A DNA stretch of 64,000 bases from Mesorhizobium sp. AR07. Lineage in GTDB: Bacteria > Pseudomonadota > Alphaproteobacteria > Rhizobiales > Rhizobiaceae. This document shows positions 17,869 through 26,384 of the stretch, one piece after another (position 1 is the first letter of the stretch; every line of letters begins with the position of its first letter). The notes beneath the pieces are model-generated. The model was not told where the DNA came from. It was given only the letters and a program-made list of their open reading frames with translations, and did not search any database. Made by a program: the position numbers and the translations under genes. The DNA is taken from positions 3,528,501-3,592,500 of the forward strand of contig NZ_CP080525.1 of NCBI RefSeq assembly GCF_024746815.1, written 5' to 3'.

Positions 17869-19028
17869 ATCGGCCGGCTCTTCTGTTGGCCCGGCCGGCT
17901 CTTCTGTTGTTCCGGATGGTTCTCTTTCAGGAAGGACAGCACTTCCGAAGCCGGCACATCCTTGGCGATGAAGGCCTGGCCGATGCCGCGCGTCAGGATG
18001 AAGGTCAACGCGCCGCGCGACACTTTCTTGTCCTGCGCGATGAAGGCAAGCAGCGCCTCGGTATCCGGCAATTCGCCAGGAATATCGGCCATGCGCCAGG
18101 GCAGGCCGACGGCGCGCAGATGCGCCTCGACGCGCGCCGCGTCGTCGGGGCTGGCCAGATTGAGCCGCGACGAGAACCGGTGCGCCAGCGCCATACCGAT
18201 GGCGACGCCCTCGCCATGCACGAGGCGGGTTCCGTCATACCTTGTGGCGGCTTCCAGCGCATGGCCGAATGTGTGGCCGAGATTAAGCAGCGCGCGGTCG
18301 CCGGTCTCGAATTCGTCGCGGGCGACAACGTCGGCCTTGGCACGGCAGGCTTCGGCAATCGCTTCAGCCCTCTCCGGGCCGCCGGCGAACACCTTTGACC
18401 AGTTCTCTTCCAGCCAGGCGAAAAATTCCGGCCGGTCGATGAGGCCGTATTTGGCGAGCTCGGCATAGCCGGCGCGGAATTCGCGGATCGGCAGCGAGTC
18501 GAGCACTTCGGTGTCGGCCAGCACCAGCTTCGGCTGATGGAAGACGCCGACAAGGTTCTTGCCGCGCGCACTGTTGATGCCGGTCTTGCCGCCGACCGAG
18601 GAATCGACCTGCGCAAGGAGCGAAGTCGGGATCTGCACGAAATTCATGCCGCGCCGCACAATGCCGGCGGCAAAGCCGGCAAGGTCGCCGATGACGCCGC
18701 CGCCGAAGGCGATGACGATGTCGCCGCGTTCCAGCCTGGCGGCCAGCACGCCGTCGACCACCTCTTCAAGATGGGCAAAGCTCTTGGTCTTCTCGCCGGG
18801 CGGCAGCGTGATGATTGCGGGCTGGATGCCGCTCTTTTCGAGGCCGGCCTTCAGTGCATCGAGATGCGCCGCCGCGACATTGTCGTCGGTGATGACAGCG
18901 GCGCGTGTGCCCGGCAGGCGGTGTGAAATCTCCGCCCCGGCGCGCGCCAGCAGCCCGGAGCCGATCAGAATGTCGTAGGTCCGGTCGCCAAGGCCGACCT
19001 CGACGGTGACTGGTTGATCCGCACTCAC
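17865..19028 (-). CDS. aroB: 3-dehydroquinate synthase
   Basis: AroB converts DAHP to 3-dehydroquinate in the shikimate pathway. The 387-residue product has the NAD-binding segment AFGGGVIGDLAGFAAGIVRR, IPTSLLAQVDSSVGGKTGIN, and metal-ligand histidines in LGHTFGHALE and RLVHGEGVAIGM. It ends with an unusual repeated tail (PEQQKSRPGQQKSRPI). It starts four bases inside the end of aroK and overlaps the CBS gene, so aroK-aroB-CBS form one operon. Confidence 0.96.
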   Translation of the reverse strand: MSADQPVTVEVGLGDRTYDILIGSGLLARAGAEISHRLPGTRAAVITDDNVAAAHLDALKAGLEKSGIQPAIITLPPGEKTKSFAHLEEVVDGVLAARLERGDIVIAFGGGVIGDLAGFAAGIVRRGMNFVQIPTSLLAQVDSSVGGKTGINSARGKNLVGVFHQPKLVLADTEVLDSLPIREFRAGYAELAKYGLIDRPEFFAWLEENWSKVFAGGPERAEAIAEACRAKADVVARDEFETGDRALLNLGHTFGHALEAATRYDGTRLVHGEGVAIGMALAHRFSSRLNLASPDDAARVEAHLRAVGLPWRMADIPGELPDTEALLAFIAQDKKVSRGALTFILTRGIGQAFIAKDVPASEVLSFLKENHPEQQKSRPGQQKSRPI

Positions 19029-19636
19029 GATCCCACCTCGCCTGTCGCGGCAATCTCATCAATGCCGAAATGCCGGCACAGCGCCCCCACCACCTCGGCG
19101 GCGATGACTTCCTTGCGATCGTCGCGGGTCGGCACGGTGACATCGGATGTTGCGTAGACCGGGTAGCGTTCGTCCATCAGCCGTTCCAGCACGGCGCGCG
19201 GATCGGCGCTTTTCAGGAGCGGCCGGTTCTGCTTCTTGGAGACGCGTTCCATCAAAAGGTCGAGTTCGGCCTTCAGCCACACCGACACGCCATGGGCAGC
19301 GACGGCCTCGCGCGTCTGCGCATTCATGAAGGCGCCGCCGCCGGTCGACAGCACCTGCGGGCCGTTTTCCAGCACGCGCAGGATGACACGCTGCTCCAGA
19401 GCCCTGAACTCGGTCTCGCCATAGCGCTCGAACAGCTCCGGAACGGTCATGCGCGAGACGCTTTCGATCTCCTGGTCGCTGTCGATGAAGGGCAGCGCCA
19501 GCATCGTCGCCACCTTGCGGCCGATCGCCGTCTTGCCGGCGCCCATCAAACCGACAAAGACGATGGAACTGCTGCCCAGCCGGCCAAGCAGCGCGGCATG
19601 GTTCTCGCCTGGAGGATTTGCTGGCAGCGCGTTCAT
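19025..19636 (-). CDS. aroK: Shikimate kinase
   Basis: AroK phosphorylates shikimate. From ATG 19634-19636 the protein has 203 residues with the P-loop GLMGAGKTAIG (29-39), the shikimate-binding DSDQEIE, and STGGGAF plus the lid region KKQNRPLLKSADPRAV. An upstream in-frame ATG would add 24 residues without similarity. It overlaps aroB by four bases. Confidence 0.95.
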   Translation of the reverse strand: MNALPANPPGENHAALLGRLGSSSIVFVGLMGAGKTAIGRKVATMLALPFIDSDQEIESVSRMTVPELFERYGETEFRALEQRVILRVLENGPQVLSTGGGAFMNAQTREAVAAHGVSVWLKAELDLLMERVSKKQNRPLLKSADPRAVLERLMDERYPVYATSDVTVPTRDDRKEVIAAEVVGALCRHFGIDEIAATGEVGS

Positions 19637-19847
19637 CGGATGTTTCGAGGGCCCTCTTTGCCGGCGTATCGACATGAAAAGCCGGTTTGCGTCAAGCGTG
19701 GCGAGCACCCAGAGCCTGATATGGGCTGGCCGGGACCTGCATCAGAAGTTGCTAACAGGCCTGAGCTTCTTCCTTGAATTGGCCGGATTGGCGTCCCATA
19801 AGGGCACAGGGTTTGGAAACACAGAACAAGAAGACGGGCGAAAATTG

Positions 19848-20000
19848 ATGCCGACACTGTTTCGCTTTGTCGTGATCCTCGCGATTCTGGCCGGCATTGC
19901 CTATGGTACGATGTTCGCGCTGGTGATGTTCGTCGAGCCGAAGAAAGCGGAAATGAACGTGCGCATTCCTCCCGAAAAGCTCAATCCCAAGAAAAGCTAA
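19848..20000 (+). CDS. Small conserved membrane protein upstream of xerD
   Basis: This 50-residue protein has one membrane helix (FVVILAILAGIAYGTMFALV) followed by a basic, proline-containing tail (IPPEKLNPKKS). A small protein of this kind sits between aroK and xerD in many Rhizobiales, sometimes labelled 'histidine kinase' without basis. ATG 19848 is used; longer open frames upstream overlap the divergent aroK. Function unknown. Confidence 0.75.
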   Translation: MPTLFRFVVILAILAGIAYGTMFALVMFVEPKKAEMNVRIPPEKLNPKKS

Positions 20001-20064
20001 CTCAAGAAAAGCTGATCCCTGCCCGGAAACGTCCTGCCAGGAAAGCCTGCCAAGAAACCCCCGA

Positions 20065-20982
20065 ATGAACAGCGCCGCCCGCATCGAAGCCTTCCTGGAA
20101 ATGATGAGCGCCGAGCGCGGGGCCGCCGAAAACACGCTGTCCTCCTACCGCCGCGACCTCGAAGACGCGTCAAGCGCGATCGCTGGAGGGCTCGCCGGTG
20201 CCGGCGCCGCCGATATCCGCGCCTATCTCGACGACATCGCCGCGCGTGGCTTTGCGCCGACGTCGCAGGCGCGCAAGCTGTCGGCGATCCGTCAGTTCTT
20301 CAAATTCCTCTACGCCGAAGGCCTGCGCGCAGACGACCCGACCGGCACGCTGGACAGCCCGAAAAAGGGCCGGCCGCTGCCGAAGACGATGAGCGAGGCC
20401 GACACCGGCCGGCTCATCGACCGCGCAGCACTTGAGGCGGCGAATGCCTCGCTTGGCGACGGCGATAGTCTGGCTTCACTGCGCCTGCACGCGCTGGTCG
20501 AGGTGCTTTACGCCACCGGCTTGCGCGTTTCCGAACTGGTCGGCCTGCCGGTGACGGTGGCGCAGCGCGACGACCGGTTCTTCATGGTGCGCGGCAAGGG
20601 CGACAAGGAGCGCGTGGTGCCGCTCTCAGTCAAGGCGCGCACGGCGATGCGGAGCTGGCTTGCCGCCCGCGCCAGGGTGCCGGGCTTCGCCGACAGCCCG
20701 TTTCTGTTTCCGGCCGCGTCCGACAGCGGCTATCTCTCGCGCCAGGTCTTTGCCCGCGACCTCAAAGGGCTGGCGGCAAGGGCCGGCATCGCCTCGGCGA
20801 AGATCTCACCGCACGTGCTGCGCCACGCTTTCGCCAGCCATCTCTTGCAGAACGGCGCCGATCTCAGGGCGGTGCAGCAACTGCTCGGCCATGCCGACAT
20901 ATCGACGACACAGATTTACACCCATGTGCTGGAGGAGCGGCTGGTGCGGCTGGTCAACGATCATCATCCGCTTGCCGACTAG
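20065..20982 (+). CDS. xerD: Tyrosine recombinase XerD
   Basis: XerD resolves chromosome dimers at dif together with XerC. The 305-residue protein has the N-terminal SAM-like core-binding domain (NTLSSYRRDLEDASSAIAGG) and the catalytic residues of tyrosine recombinases: Arg in ATGLRVSELVG, HxxR in HVLRHAF, His in LGHADISTTQ, and the nucleophile Tyr in IYTH. It is chromosomally housed next to accA, as in other rhizobia, so it is a housekeeping recombinase and not an island integrase. Confidence 0.93.
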   Translation: MNSAARIEAFLEMMSAERGAAENTLSSYRRDLEDASSAIAGGLAGAGAADIRAYLDDIAARGFAPTSQARKLSAIRQFFKFLYAEGLRADDPTGTLDSPKKGRPLPKTMSEADTGRLIDRAALEAANASLGDGDSLASLRLHALVEVLYATGLRVSELVGLPVTVAQRDDRFFMVRGKGDKERVVPLSVKARTAMRSWLAARARVPGFADSPFLFPAASDSGYLSRQVFARDLKGLAARAGIASAKISPHVLRHAFASHLLQNGADLRAVQQLLGHADISTTQIYTHVLEERLVRLVNDHHPLAD

Positions 20983-21081
20983 GCCTCATATCGCTATGTG
21001 AGGACGACATTTCACCGCCCGGAGCCATGGATTCAAGGGTTCCGTCAGCCATCGCCTTCCGACGTATCGGTCCGCTCACCC

Positions 21082-22032
21082 ATGTACAATTACCTCGATT
21101 TCGAAAAGCCGGTGCAGGACCTTGAACTCAAGATCCTCGAGTTGAAGAAGCTTGCCGAGAATGGCGAAGCGGTCGACGTCGGCGACGAGATCAGCCGTCT
21201 CGAGAAGCGCGTGCGCGACGCGCTGCGCGACATCTACAAGGCGCTGACGCCGTGGCAGAAGGTGCAGGTGGCGCGCCATTCGGACAGGCCGCATTGCATC
21301 GACTACATCAAGGGCCTGTTCAGCGATTTCACGCCGCTCGCCGGCGACCGCAATTTCGGCGAGGACCAGGCGATTGTCGGCGGTTTCGCCCGTTTTCGCG
21401 GCGAGCCGGTGGCGATCATCGGCCAGGAAAAGGGTTCCGACACGACGAGCCGCCTGAAGCACAATTTCGGCTCGGTGCGGCCGGAGGGCTACCGCAAGGC
21501 GGTGCGACTGATGGAGCTCGCCGACCGCTTCAAAATCCCGTTGCTGACGCTCGTCGACACCGCTGGCGCCTATCCAGGCGTCGGTGCCGAGGAGCGCGGC
21601 CAGGCGGAAGCCATTGCCCGCTCGACCTCGGCCTGCCTTGGCCTGAAAGTGCCGTCGATCTCGGTGGTCATCGGCGAAGGCGGCTCCGGCGGCGCCATTG
21701 CGATCGCCACCGCCAACCGGGTCTACATGCTCGAACACGCCATCTATTCGGTGATCTCGCCGGAGGGCGCCGCCTCGATCCTGTGGCGCGACACGACGCG
21801 CTCGAAGGACGCGGCCACCAACATGAAGATCACCGCGCAGGATCTTCTGGAGCTGAAGATCATCGACGCCATCATCCCCGAGCCGCTCGGCGGCGCCCAA
21901 CGCGGCCCGGAAACGGTGATCGCCGCGACCGGCGATCTCATCGCCAGGACGATGAAGGAATTCTCCGGCGCCAACACCGACTTCCGCGAGCAGCGCCGCG
22001 AGAAATACCTGGCAATGGGTCGTAGTCTTTAA
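21082..22032 (+). CDS. accA: Acetyl-CoA carboxylase carboxyltransferase subunit alpha
   Basis: AccA and AccD transfer the carboxyl group from biotin to acetyl-CoA, the first step of fatty acid synthesis. ATG 21082 gives a 316-residue protein starting MYNYLDFEKPVQDLELKI, the usual start. Conserved blocks include EGYRKAVRLMELADRFKIPL, LVDTAGAYPGVGAEERGQAE and IGEGGSGGAIAIATANRVYM. The frame is open for 28 codons upstream, but these are not conserved in character. Confidence 0.96.
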   Translation: MYNYLDFEKPVQDLELKILELKKLAENGEAVDVGDEISRLEKRVRDALRDIYKALTPWQKVQVARHSDRPHCIDYIKGLFSDFTPLAGDRNFGEDQAIVGGFARFRGEPVAIIGQEKGSDTTSRLKHNFGSVRPEGYRKAVRLMELADRFKIPLLTLVDTAGAYPGVGAEERGQAEAIARSTSACLGLKVPSISVVIGEGGSGGAIAIATANRVYMLEHAIYSVISPEGAASILWRDTTRSKDAATNMKITAQDLLELKIIDAIIPEPLGGAQRGPETVIAATGDLIARTMKEFSGANTDFREQRREKYLAMGRSL

Positions 22033-22050
22033 ACCGCTGTCCGGTCCTGC

Positions 22051-22067
22051 CCGCCACAATGTGGCGG
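22051..22067 (+). terminator. Possible rho-independent terminator after accA
   Basis: CCGCCACA and TGTGGCGG form an almost loopless inverted repeat 18 bases after the accA stop. A run of five T lies about 10 bases downstream, so termination here is plausible but not classical. Confidence 0.4.
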
Positions 22068-22251
22068 CGCGGAGCATTTTTGCCACAAAAATGCCGCTGC
22101 TTTCGGCTCAATGAGACTGCCCGAGGGGACGCGTCGACACTTGCGGTAAGGAATTTATTAGGGTTAACGGGCTTAGGGTCCGTCCACGTTCAGTGCAGTA
22201 GCCGTGGCATGTATCGCCTTGGCGCCAGAGAAAAAGACGATATCCGCAGCC

Positions 22252-23571
22252 ATGTTCGCCAAGCTTGCCCGCACCGGAATCCTGATCGCAGCCCTCGGCG
22301 TTGCCGGCTGCAACGATTCGTCGATGAAGGATTTTGCCCCGGAGGCCAACAAGCCGCTGCCTGACAAGATCCTCGCCGACATGAGGGCCAAGGGCATGAT
22401 CCGCACCTCGTCGGTGATGGCCCGCATCTTCAAGGAAGAGGGCAAGCTCGAAATCTGGAAGGCCAAGACCAACGGCCGCTACGACATGGTCGCCAGCTAC
22501 GACATCTGCAAATGGTCGGGCAAGCTCGGGCCGAAATACACCGAAGGCGACCGCCAGGCGCCGGAAGGTTTTTATACGGTGCGTCCGGCGCAGATGAACC
22601 CGCGCTCGAACTATCATCTGTCCTTCAACATCGGCTTTCCCAACGCCTATGACCGCGCCAATGGCCGCACCGGCGCCAATCTGATGGTGCATGGCGCCTG
22701 TTCGTCGTCAGGCTGCTATTCGATGACCGATGCGCAGATCGAACAGATCTATGCCTTTGGCCGTGACGCCTTCCAGGGCGGCCAGACAGAATTCCAGATA
22801 CAGGCGTTTCCGTTCCGCATGACCGCCGCCAACATGGCGCGCTATCGCAACGACCCGAATTACGAATTCTGGAAGATGCTGAAGGTCGGCTACGACAATT
22901 TCGAGGTCACCAAGGTGCCGCCGAAGGTCGACGTCTGCGAGAAGCGCTATGTCTTCAACCAGGTTGCCGCCGACGGCCAGACCTTCAACCCGACCGGCGC
23001 CTGCCCGGCGACCACGCAGCCGGATTCGCTGAAGAGCGCCTACAACGCCTATCAGAGCACCTACGACGCGGCGTTCAACGGCGCACTCAAGGCCAGCGTG
23101 CCGCCGCCGAAGCCGACCATCGCCGGCGTCAAGGAAGCCAGCATCGTCTCCGACTGGTCCAAGCGCCGGGCGCGCGGCGAACGCGTGCCGATCGACCCGC
23201 CGTCGCTCAATTCCGATGGCTCGCTGACCGAGACGGCGCGCATGGGCCGCATCGATTCGCCTGCCGGCCGCAAGATGGCGGCACTCGACGCCGAAAAGGC
23301 CGCCAAGCAGAAGGCCGAGGAACAGAGGCTTGCCGCCATAGAAGCTGCCAAGCAGGCCAAGGAAGCCGCCAAGGCACAAGCCCTGGCCGAGAAGGAAGCG
23401 GCCAAAGCCGAAAAATTGGCGGCCAAGGCCGCCAAGGAGGCACCTGTCGCCACCGCCACCATCGCGGCCCCCACCGACGCCGCGCCTGAGGCCGAAACGC
23501 AGGCAGCGAGCGCCGATGAGAGCCGGGTGACAAGGCTGAAGAACAAGCTGCTCGGCATGTTCGGCGGCTGA
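22252..23571 (+). CDS. L,D-transpeptidase family (YafK-like) lipoprotein
   Basis: The 439-residue protein starts with a lipoprotein signal (MFAKLARTGILIAALGVAGC) and carries an L,D-transpeptidase catalytic domain with the Cys motif MVHGACSSSGCYSM. The domain follows an RTSSVMARIFKEEGKLEIWK segment as in YafK. These enzymes cleave or cross-link peptidoglycan or its link to outer-membrane protein. The C-terminal 130 residues are a long Ala/Lys/Glu-rich coiled coil (AAKQKAEEQRLAAIEAAKQA). ATG 22252 is chosen for the signal peptide; an ATG 16 codons upstream would bury it. Confidence 0.88.
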   Translation: MFAKLARTGILIAALGVAGCNDSSMKDFAPEANKPLPDKILADMRAKGMIRTSSVMARIFKEEGKLEIWKAKTNGRYDMVASYDICKWSGKLGPKYTEGDRQAPEGFYTVRPAQMNPRSNYHLSFNIGFPNAYDRANGRTGANLMVHGACSSSGCYSMTDAQIEQIYAFGRDAFQGGQTEFQIQAFPFRMTAANMARYRNDPNYEFWKMLKVGYDNFEVTKVPPKVDVCEKRYVFNQVAADGQTFNPTGACPATTQPDSLKSAYNAYQSTYDAAFNGALKASVPPPKPTIAGVKEASIVSDWSKRRARGERVPIDPPSLNSDGSLTETARMGRIDSPAGRKMAALDAEKAAKQKAEEQRLAAIEAAKQAKEAAKAQALAEKEAAKAEKLAAKAAKEAPVATATIAAPTDAAPEAETQAASADESRVTRLKNKLLGMFGG

Positions 23572-23583
23572 GGTTTTTTCGCC

Positions 23584-23826
23584 TTGGCCAAACGTGCGAG
23601 CGTCTACGATCTCAAGGGGCTGAACTGCCCCTTGCCTGTGCTCAAGGCAAAAAAGCGCCTCGCCGGAATGCAGCCAGGCAGCCGGCTCTGGCTCGAAACC
23701 ACCGACCCGCTCGCCGTCATCGACATACCCGCCTTTTGCTCTGATGCCGGCCATCAGTTGATTGAAACGGCATCGGTGTCCGGTGGCCATCGGTTTCTGG
23801 TCGAGCGCGGCGAGCCACGGTCGTAG
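23584..23826 (+). CDS. TusA-like sulfurtransferase
   Basis: The 80-residue protein contains the SirA/TusA signature CPxP (LKGLNCPLPVLKAKKRL) whose Cys relays sulfur as a persulfide. It starts with TTG at 23584 in the frame MAKRASVYDLKG; no ATG is available before the motif. It lies 12 bases downstream of the L,D-transpeptidase gene. The partner is unknown; such proteins serve tRNA thiolation, molybdopterin or oxidation pathways. Confidence 0.85.
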   Translation: MAKRASVYDLKGLNCPLPVLKAKKRLAGMQPGSRLWLETTDPLAVIDIPAFCSDAGHQLIETASVSGGHRFLVERGEPRS

Positions 23827-23829
23827 AGT

Positions 23830-24936
23830 TTAACGCCCGGCAATCGCCAGCGGATTGTTTTCAAGCGCCGCGCGGTCGGGCGTGTCGATCGACGGCCGGT
23901 TGGTGAAGGCGGCGAACAGCCGGCGAATATAGTCTTCGGGCATGTCGAGCGTGATCAGCACCAGCCGCGTGCCGCGCTGGCCGTCCGGCCAGGACGGCAG
24001 TTGCACCGGCGGATGCAGGATCTTCTGCACGCCATGGATCACCAATGGCCGCGACGGGTCTTCCCTGAGTTCGATGACGCCCTTCATGCGAAGCAGATGC
24101 TCGCCATGCGTCGAACGCAGCAGGTCGAGGAACATCTCGATCGCCGAAAACGGCACCGGACCGTCATGGACCAGCGAATAGGAACGCACGCGCTGATCGT
24201 GGCTATGGCCGTGGTCATGGCTGTGCGCGTGATCATGACCGTCGTCATGATGATGATCATGCGCCGCCTCCTCACCCAGCCAGCGCCGCACGTCGGCGGA
24301 TTTGGTCGCCGGGTTGTATAGGCCGCAGTCAAACAGCGCCGCCACACCTGTCTTCGTGTCGCCGGCATCGAACAGCTCGGCACCCGGATTGATCTGCCGC
24401 AAGCGCGCCCGCAATGCTTCCAGTTCATGCGGGTCGGCGATCAGATCGGCTTTGCTGAGCACGATGCGGTCGGCAACCGCTACCTGCTTGACCGCCTCGA
24501 CATGCGCATCGAGCGTGGCGCCGCCGTTGACCGCATCGACCAGCGTGATCACGCCGTCGAGCCGGAAGGCCTGGACCAGCGCTGGATGCGCCATGATCGA
24601 CTGCAGCACCGGCGCCGGATCGGCAAGACCGGTGGTTTCGACGATGACGCGGGCGAGCCGGGCGATGCGGCCGGTCTGCAGCCGGTCGACCAAATCGGCC
24701 AGCGTATCGACCAGTTCGCCGCGCACCGTGCAGCACAGGCAGCCGTCCGAAAGCTGGATGATGCCGTCGGAGGCCTGTTCGACCAGCAGATGGTCGATCG
24801 CCACCTCGCCGAACTCGTTGATGATGACCGCCGTGTCGGCCAGCGCCGGATCCTTCAACAGCCGGTTGAGCAACGTCGTCTTGCCGGCGCCGAGGAAGCC
24901 GGTCAGCACCGAGACTGGAATGGGAAAGCCGCTCAT
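23830..24936 (-). CDS. CobW-like COG0523 GTPase (metallochaperone)
   Basis: The 368-residue G3E-family GTPase has Walker A GFLGAGKTT (13-21), the CxCC metal motif in DGCLCCTVRG, and a CobW C-terminal domain. Between them lies a His/Asp-rich loop (AAHDHHHDDGHDHAHSHDHG, about residues 225-245), which suggests zinc or cobalt handling. It is not next to cobalamin genes here, so a zinc or other metal chaperone role is as likely as a role in B12 synthesis. It converges with the tusA-like gene. Confidence 0.9.
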   Translation of the reverse strand: MSGFPIPVSVLTGFLGAGKTTLLNRLLKDPALADTAVIINEFGEVAIDHLLVEQASDGIIQLSDGCLCCTVRGELVDTLADLVDRLQTGRIARLARVIVETTGLADPAPVLQSIMAHPALVQAFRLDGVITLVDAVNGGATLDAHVEAVKQVAVADRIVLSKADLIADPHELEALRARLRQINPGAELFDAGDTKTGVAALFDCGLYNPATKSADVRRWLGEEAAHDHHHDDGHDHAHSHDHGHSHDQRVRSYSLVHDGPVPFSAIEMFLDLLRSTHGEHLLRMKGVIELREDPSRPLVIHGVQKILHPPVQLPSWPDGQRGTRLVLITLDMPEDYIRRLFAAFTNRPSIDTPDRAALENNPLAIAGR

Positions 24937-24956
24937 CAGGCTCTAGCCGTTTGTTT

Positions 24957-25005
24957 GAGCATGACCTTATCCGAAAACCGGATTCCATTTTTCGGGATCA
25001 TGCTC
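24957..25005. repeat. Intergenic palindromic repeat (Mesorhizobium-type), copy 2
   Basis: The element has ends GAGCATGA and TCATGCTC and a core CCGAAAACCGGA that on the minus strand reads TCCGGTTTTCGG, the same core as the repeat at 1990-2059. It fills the gap between the CobW gene and the carboxypeptidase stop codon. Confidence 0.7.
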
Positions 25006-26174
25006 TAATTCGCGACCTTGACCGGCTGGTCGCCCTGGGCAGCCGAACCCGCTAGCGTCGGCTCCGTGCCGGTCGGTGCCGGCCTGTCGGGCCGCCAGCT
25101 CGGGATCGGCACGTCGGCATATTCCTGGCCGCCCTGGGCGAGCATCGCCTTCGGCGCCGGGCCGCTGGCGCCGCCAAGGCCGACAGCAACCAGCGTCGGC
25201 ACATGGTCGAGCTTTTCCTGATAGGGTGATTTCGGCACATCTTTGGCGGCGACCGGCGGTGCCTCGGACTGTTCCTCCGGTGCCTTCTTCTTGCAGATCT
25301 CGTCATGCATGTCGTTGGGCGAGACGGTGTCGCCGTAGGGCGCCAGCGTGGCGATGGTGGCCGAACCGGCGGCCGGCGCGTCAAAACCCTGGTCGAGCAG
25401 TTTCGCCGCGGTCTCGGCCCGGGTGACTGCCGACTTCTCGCCAAGCACGACCGCGACCAGCGTGCGCCCATTGCGGGTCGCCGAGCCGATCATGTTGAAG
25501 CCGGAGGGGCAGACGAAGCCCGTCTTCATGCCGTCGGCGCCGGGATAGCGTCCGATCAGCAGATTGTAGTTCGGGATCGCTTTCTTGCCGACGGCAAGAC
25601 CCTCGATCGAGAACCACGGCGCATATTGGGGAAACTCGCGCCGGATCGCCATCACCAGCACGGCGAGGTCGCGCGCCGTCGTGTACTGGTCCGGCGAATA
25701 GAGCCCGTTCGGATTGACGAAATGCGTGCCGTTCATGCCGAGCCGGGTCGCCTCGGCGTTCATCCGTTCGGCGAAGGCTACCTGCGAGCCGCCGACATTC
25801 TCGCCGACGGCCATGGCGATGTCGTTGGCCGACTTGACCAGCATCATCTTCAGCGCGTTGTCGAGCCGCATCACCGAGCCGGGCTTGAAGCCCATCTTGC
25901 TCGGCGGTTCGGCGGCGGAATGCTTGGTCACCTTGATCGGCGAATCAAGCTGGACTTCGCCGGCCGCAATCGCGCGGAAAGTGACATAGGCGGTCATCAG
26001 CTTGCTCAACGACGCCGGATACCAGCGCTTGAACGCATCCTGATGCTGCAGGATCTTGCCGCTGTTGAGGTCGAACAGAACCACCGGATTGGCCAGCGCC
26101 GGCCCGGCCAGAACCGACAGCACGATTGCGCCAGCCGAGAATAGTTTGAGGAAATGCCTGTGCCGCATGATCAA
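25005..26174 (-). CDS. D-alanyl-D-alanine carboxypeptidase (low-molecular-weight PBP, S11)
   Basis: The 389-residue protein has a signal peptide (LKLFSAGAIVLSVLAGPALA) and the three active-site motifs of S11 peptidases: SxxK in YPASLSKLMTA, SxN in LVKSANDIAMA and KTG in DGMKTGFVCPSG. It trims the terminal D-Ala from peptidoglycan stem peptides in the periplasm. The C-terminal 100 residues are a Pro/Ala/Gln-rich tail of no clear domain. A second ATG two codons in (MRHRHF) is an equally good start. Confidence 0.93.
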   Translation of the reverse strand: MIMRHRHFLKLFSAGAIVLSVLAGPALANPVVLFDLNSGKILQHQDAFKRWYPASLSKLMTAYVTFRAIAAGEVQLDSPIKVTKHSAAEPPSKMGFKPGSVMRLDNALKMMLVKSANDIAMAVGENVGGSQVAFAERMNAEATRLGMNGTHFVNPNGLYSPDQYTTARDLAVLVMAIRREFPQYAPWFSIEGLAVGKKAIPNYNLLIGRYPGADGMKTGFVCPSGFNMIGSATRNGRTLVAVVLGEKSAVTRAETAAKLLDQGFDAPAAGSATIATLAPYGDTVSPNDMHDEICKKKAPEEQSEAPPVAAKDVPKSPYQEKLDHVPTLVAVGLGGASGPAPKAMLAQGGQEYADVPIPSWRPDRPAPTGTEPTLAGSAAQGDQPVKVAN

Positions 26175-26384
26175 ATCCGAAATCGCCTCTTGCCGTAGTC
26201 ACCCCTGGCTCCGTAAGATTTCGTTACGCGATCGCCAGCATAATGGGTCCGACCCTCAAAACCCGGACCGCATCGTTGCGGTGCTATTTACCCTATGTGA
26301 CGCCAACATGGCAAAGTGCCTGACGATCACAATTAGAAGGCAGCGGGGAAAACCCGCCTGTCCCAACAGCGAGATGGAACCATC

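Noticed and set aside
17050..18468. A 472-codon open frame opposite the CBS gene and aroB
   Set aside because: It spans the border of two real genes on the other strand and has no domain or ribosome site.
20065..20982. XerD as an island integrase
   Set aside because: It has the standard XerD length and sits in the conserved aroK-xerD-accA context, far from the tRNA gene.
22708..23790. A 360-codon open frame opposite the L,D-transpeptidase
   Set aside because: It is a complement of the Ala/Lys-rich coiled-coil coding region and shows low-complexity Gly/Arg composition only.
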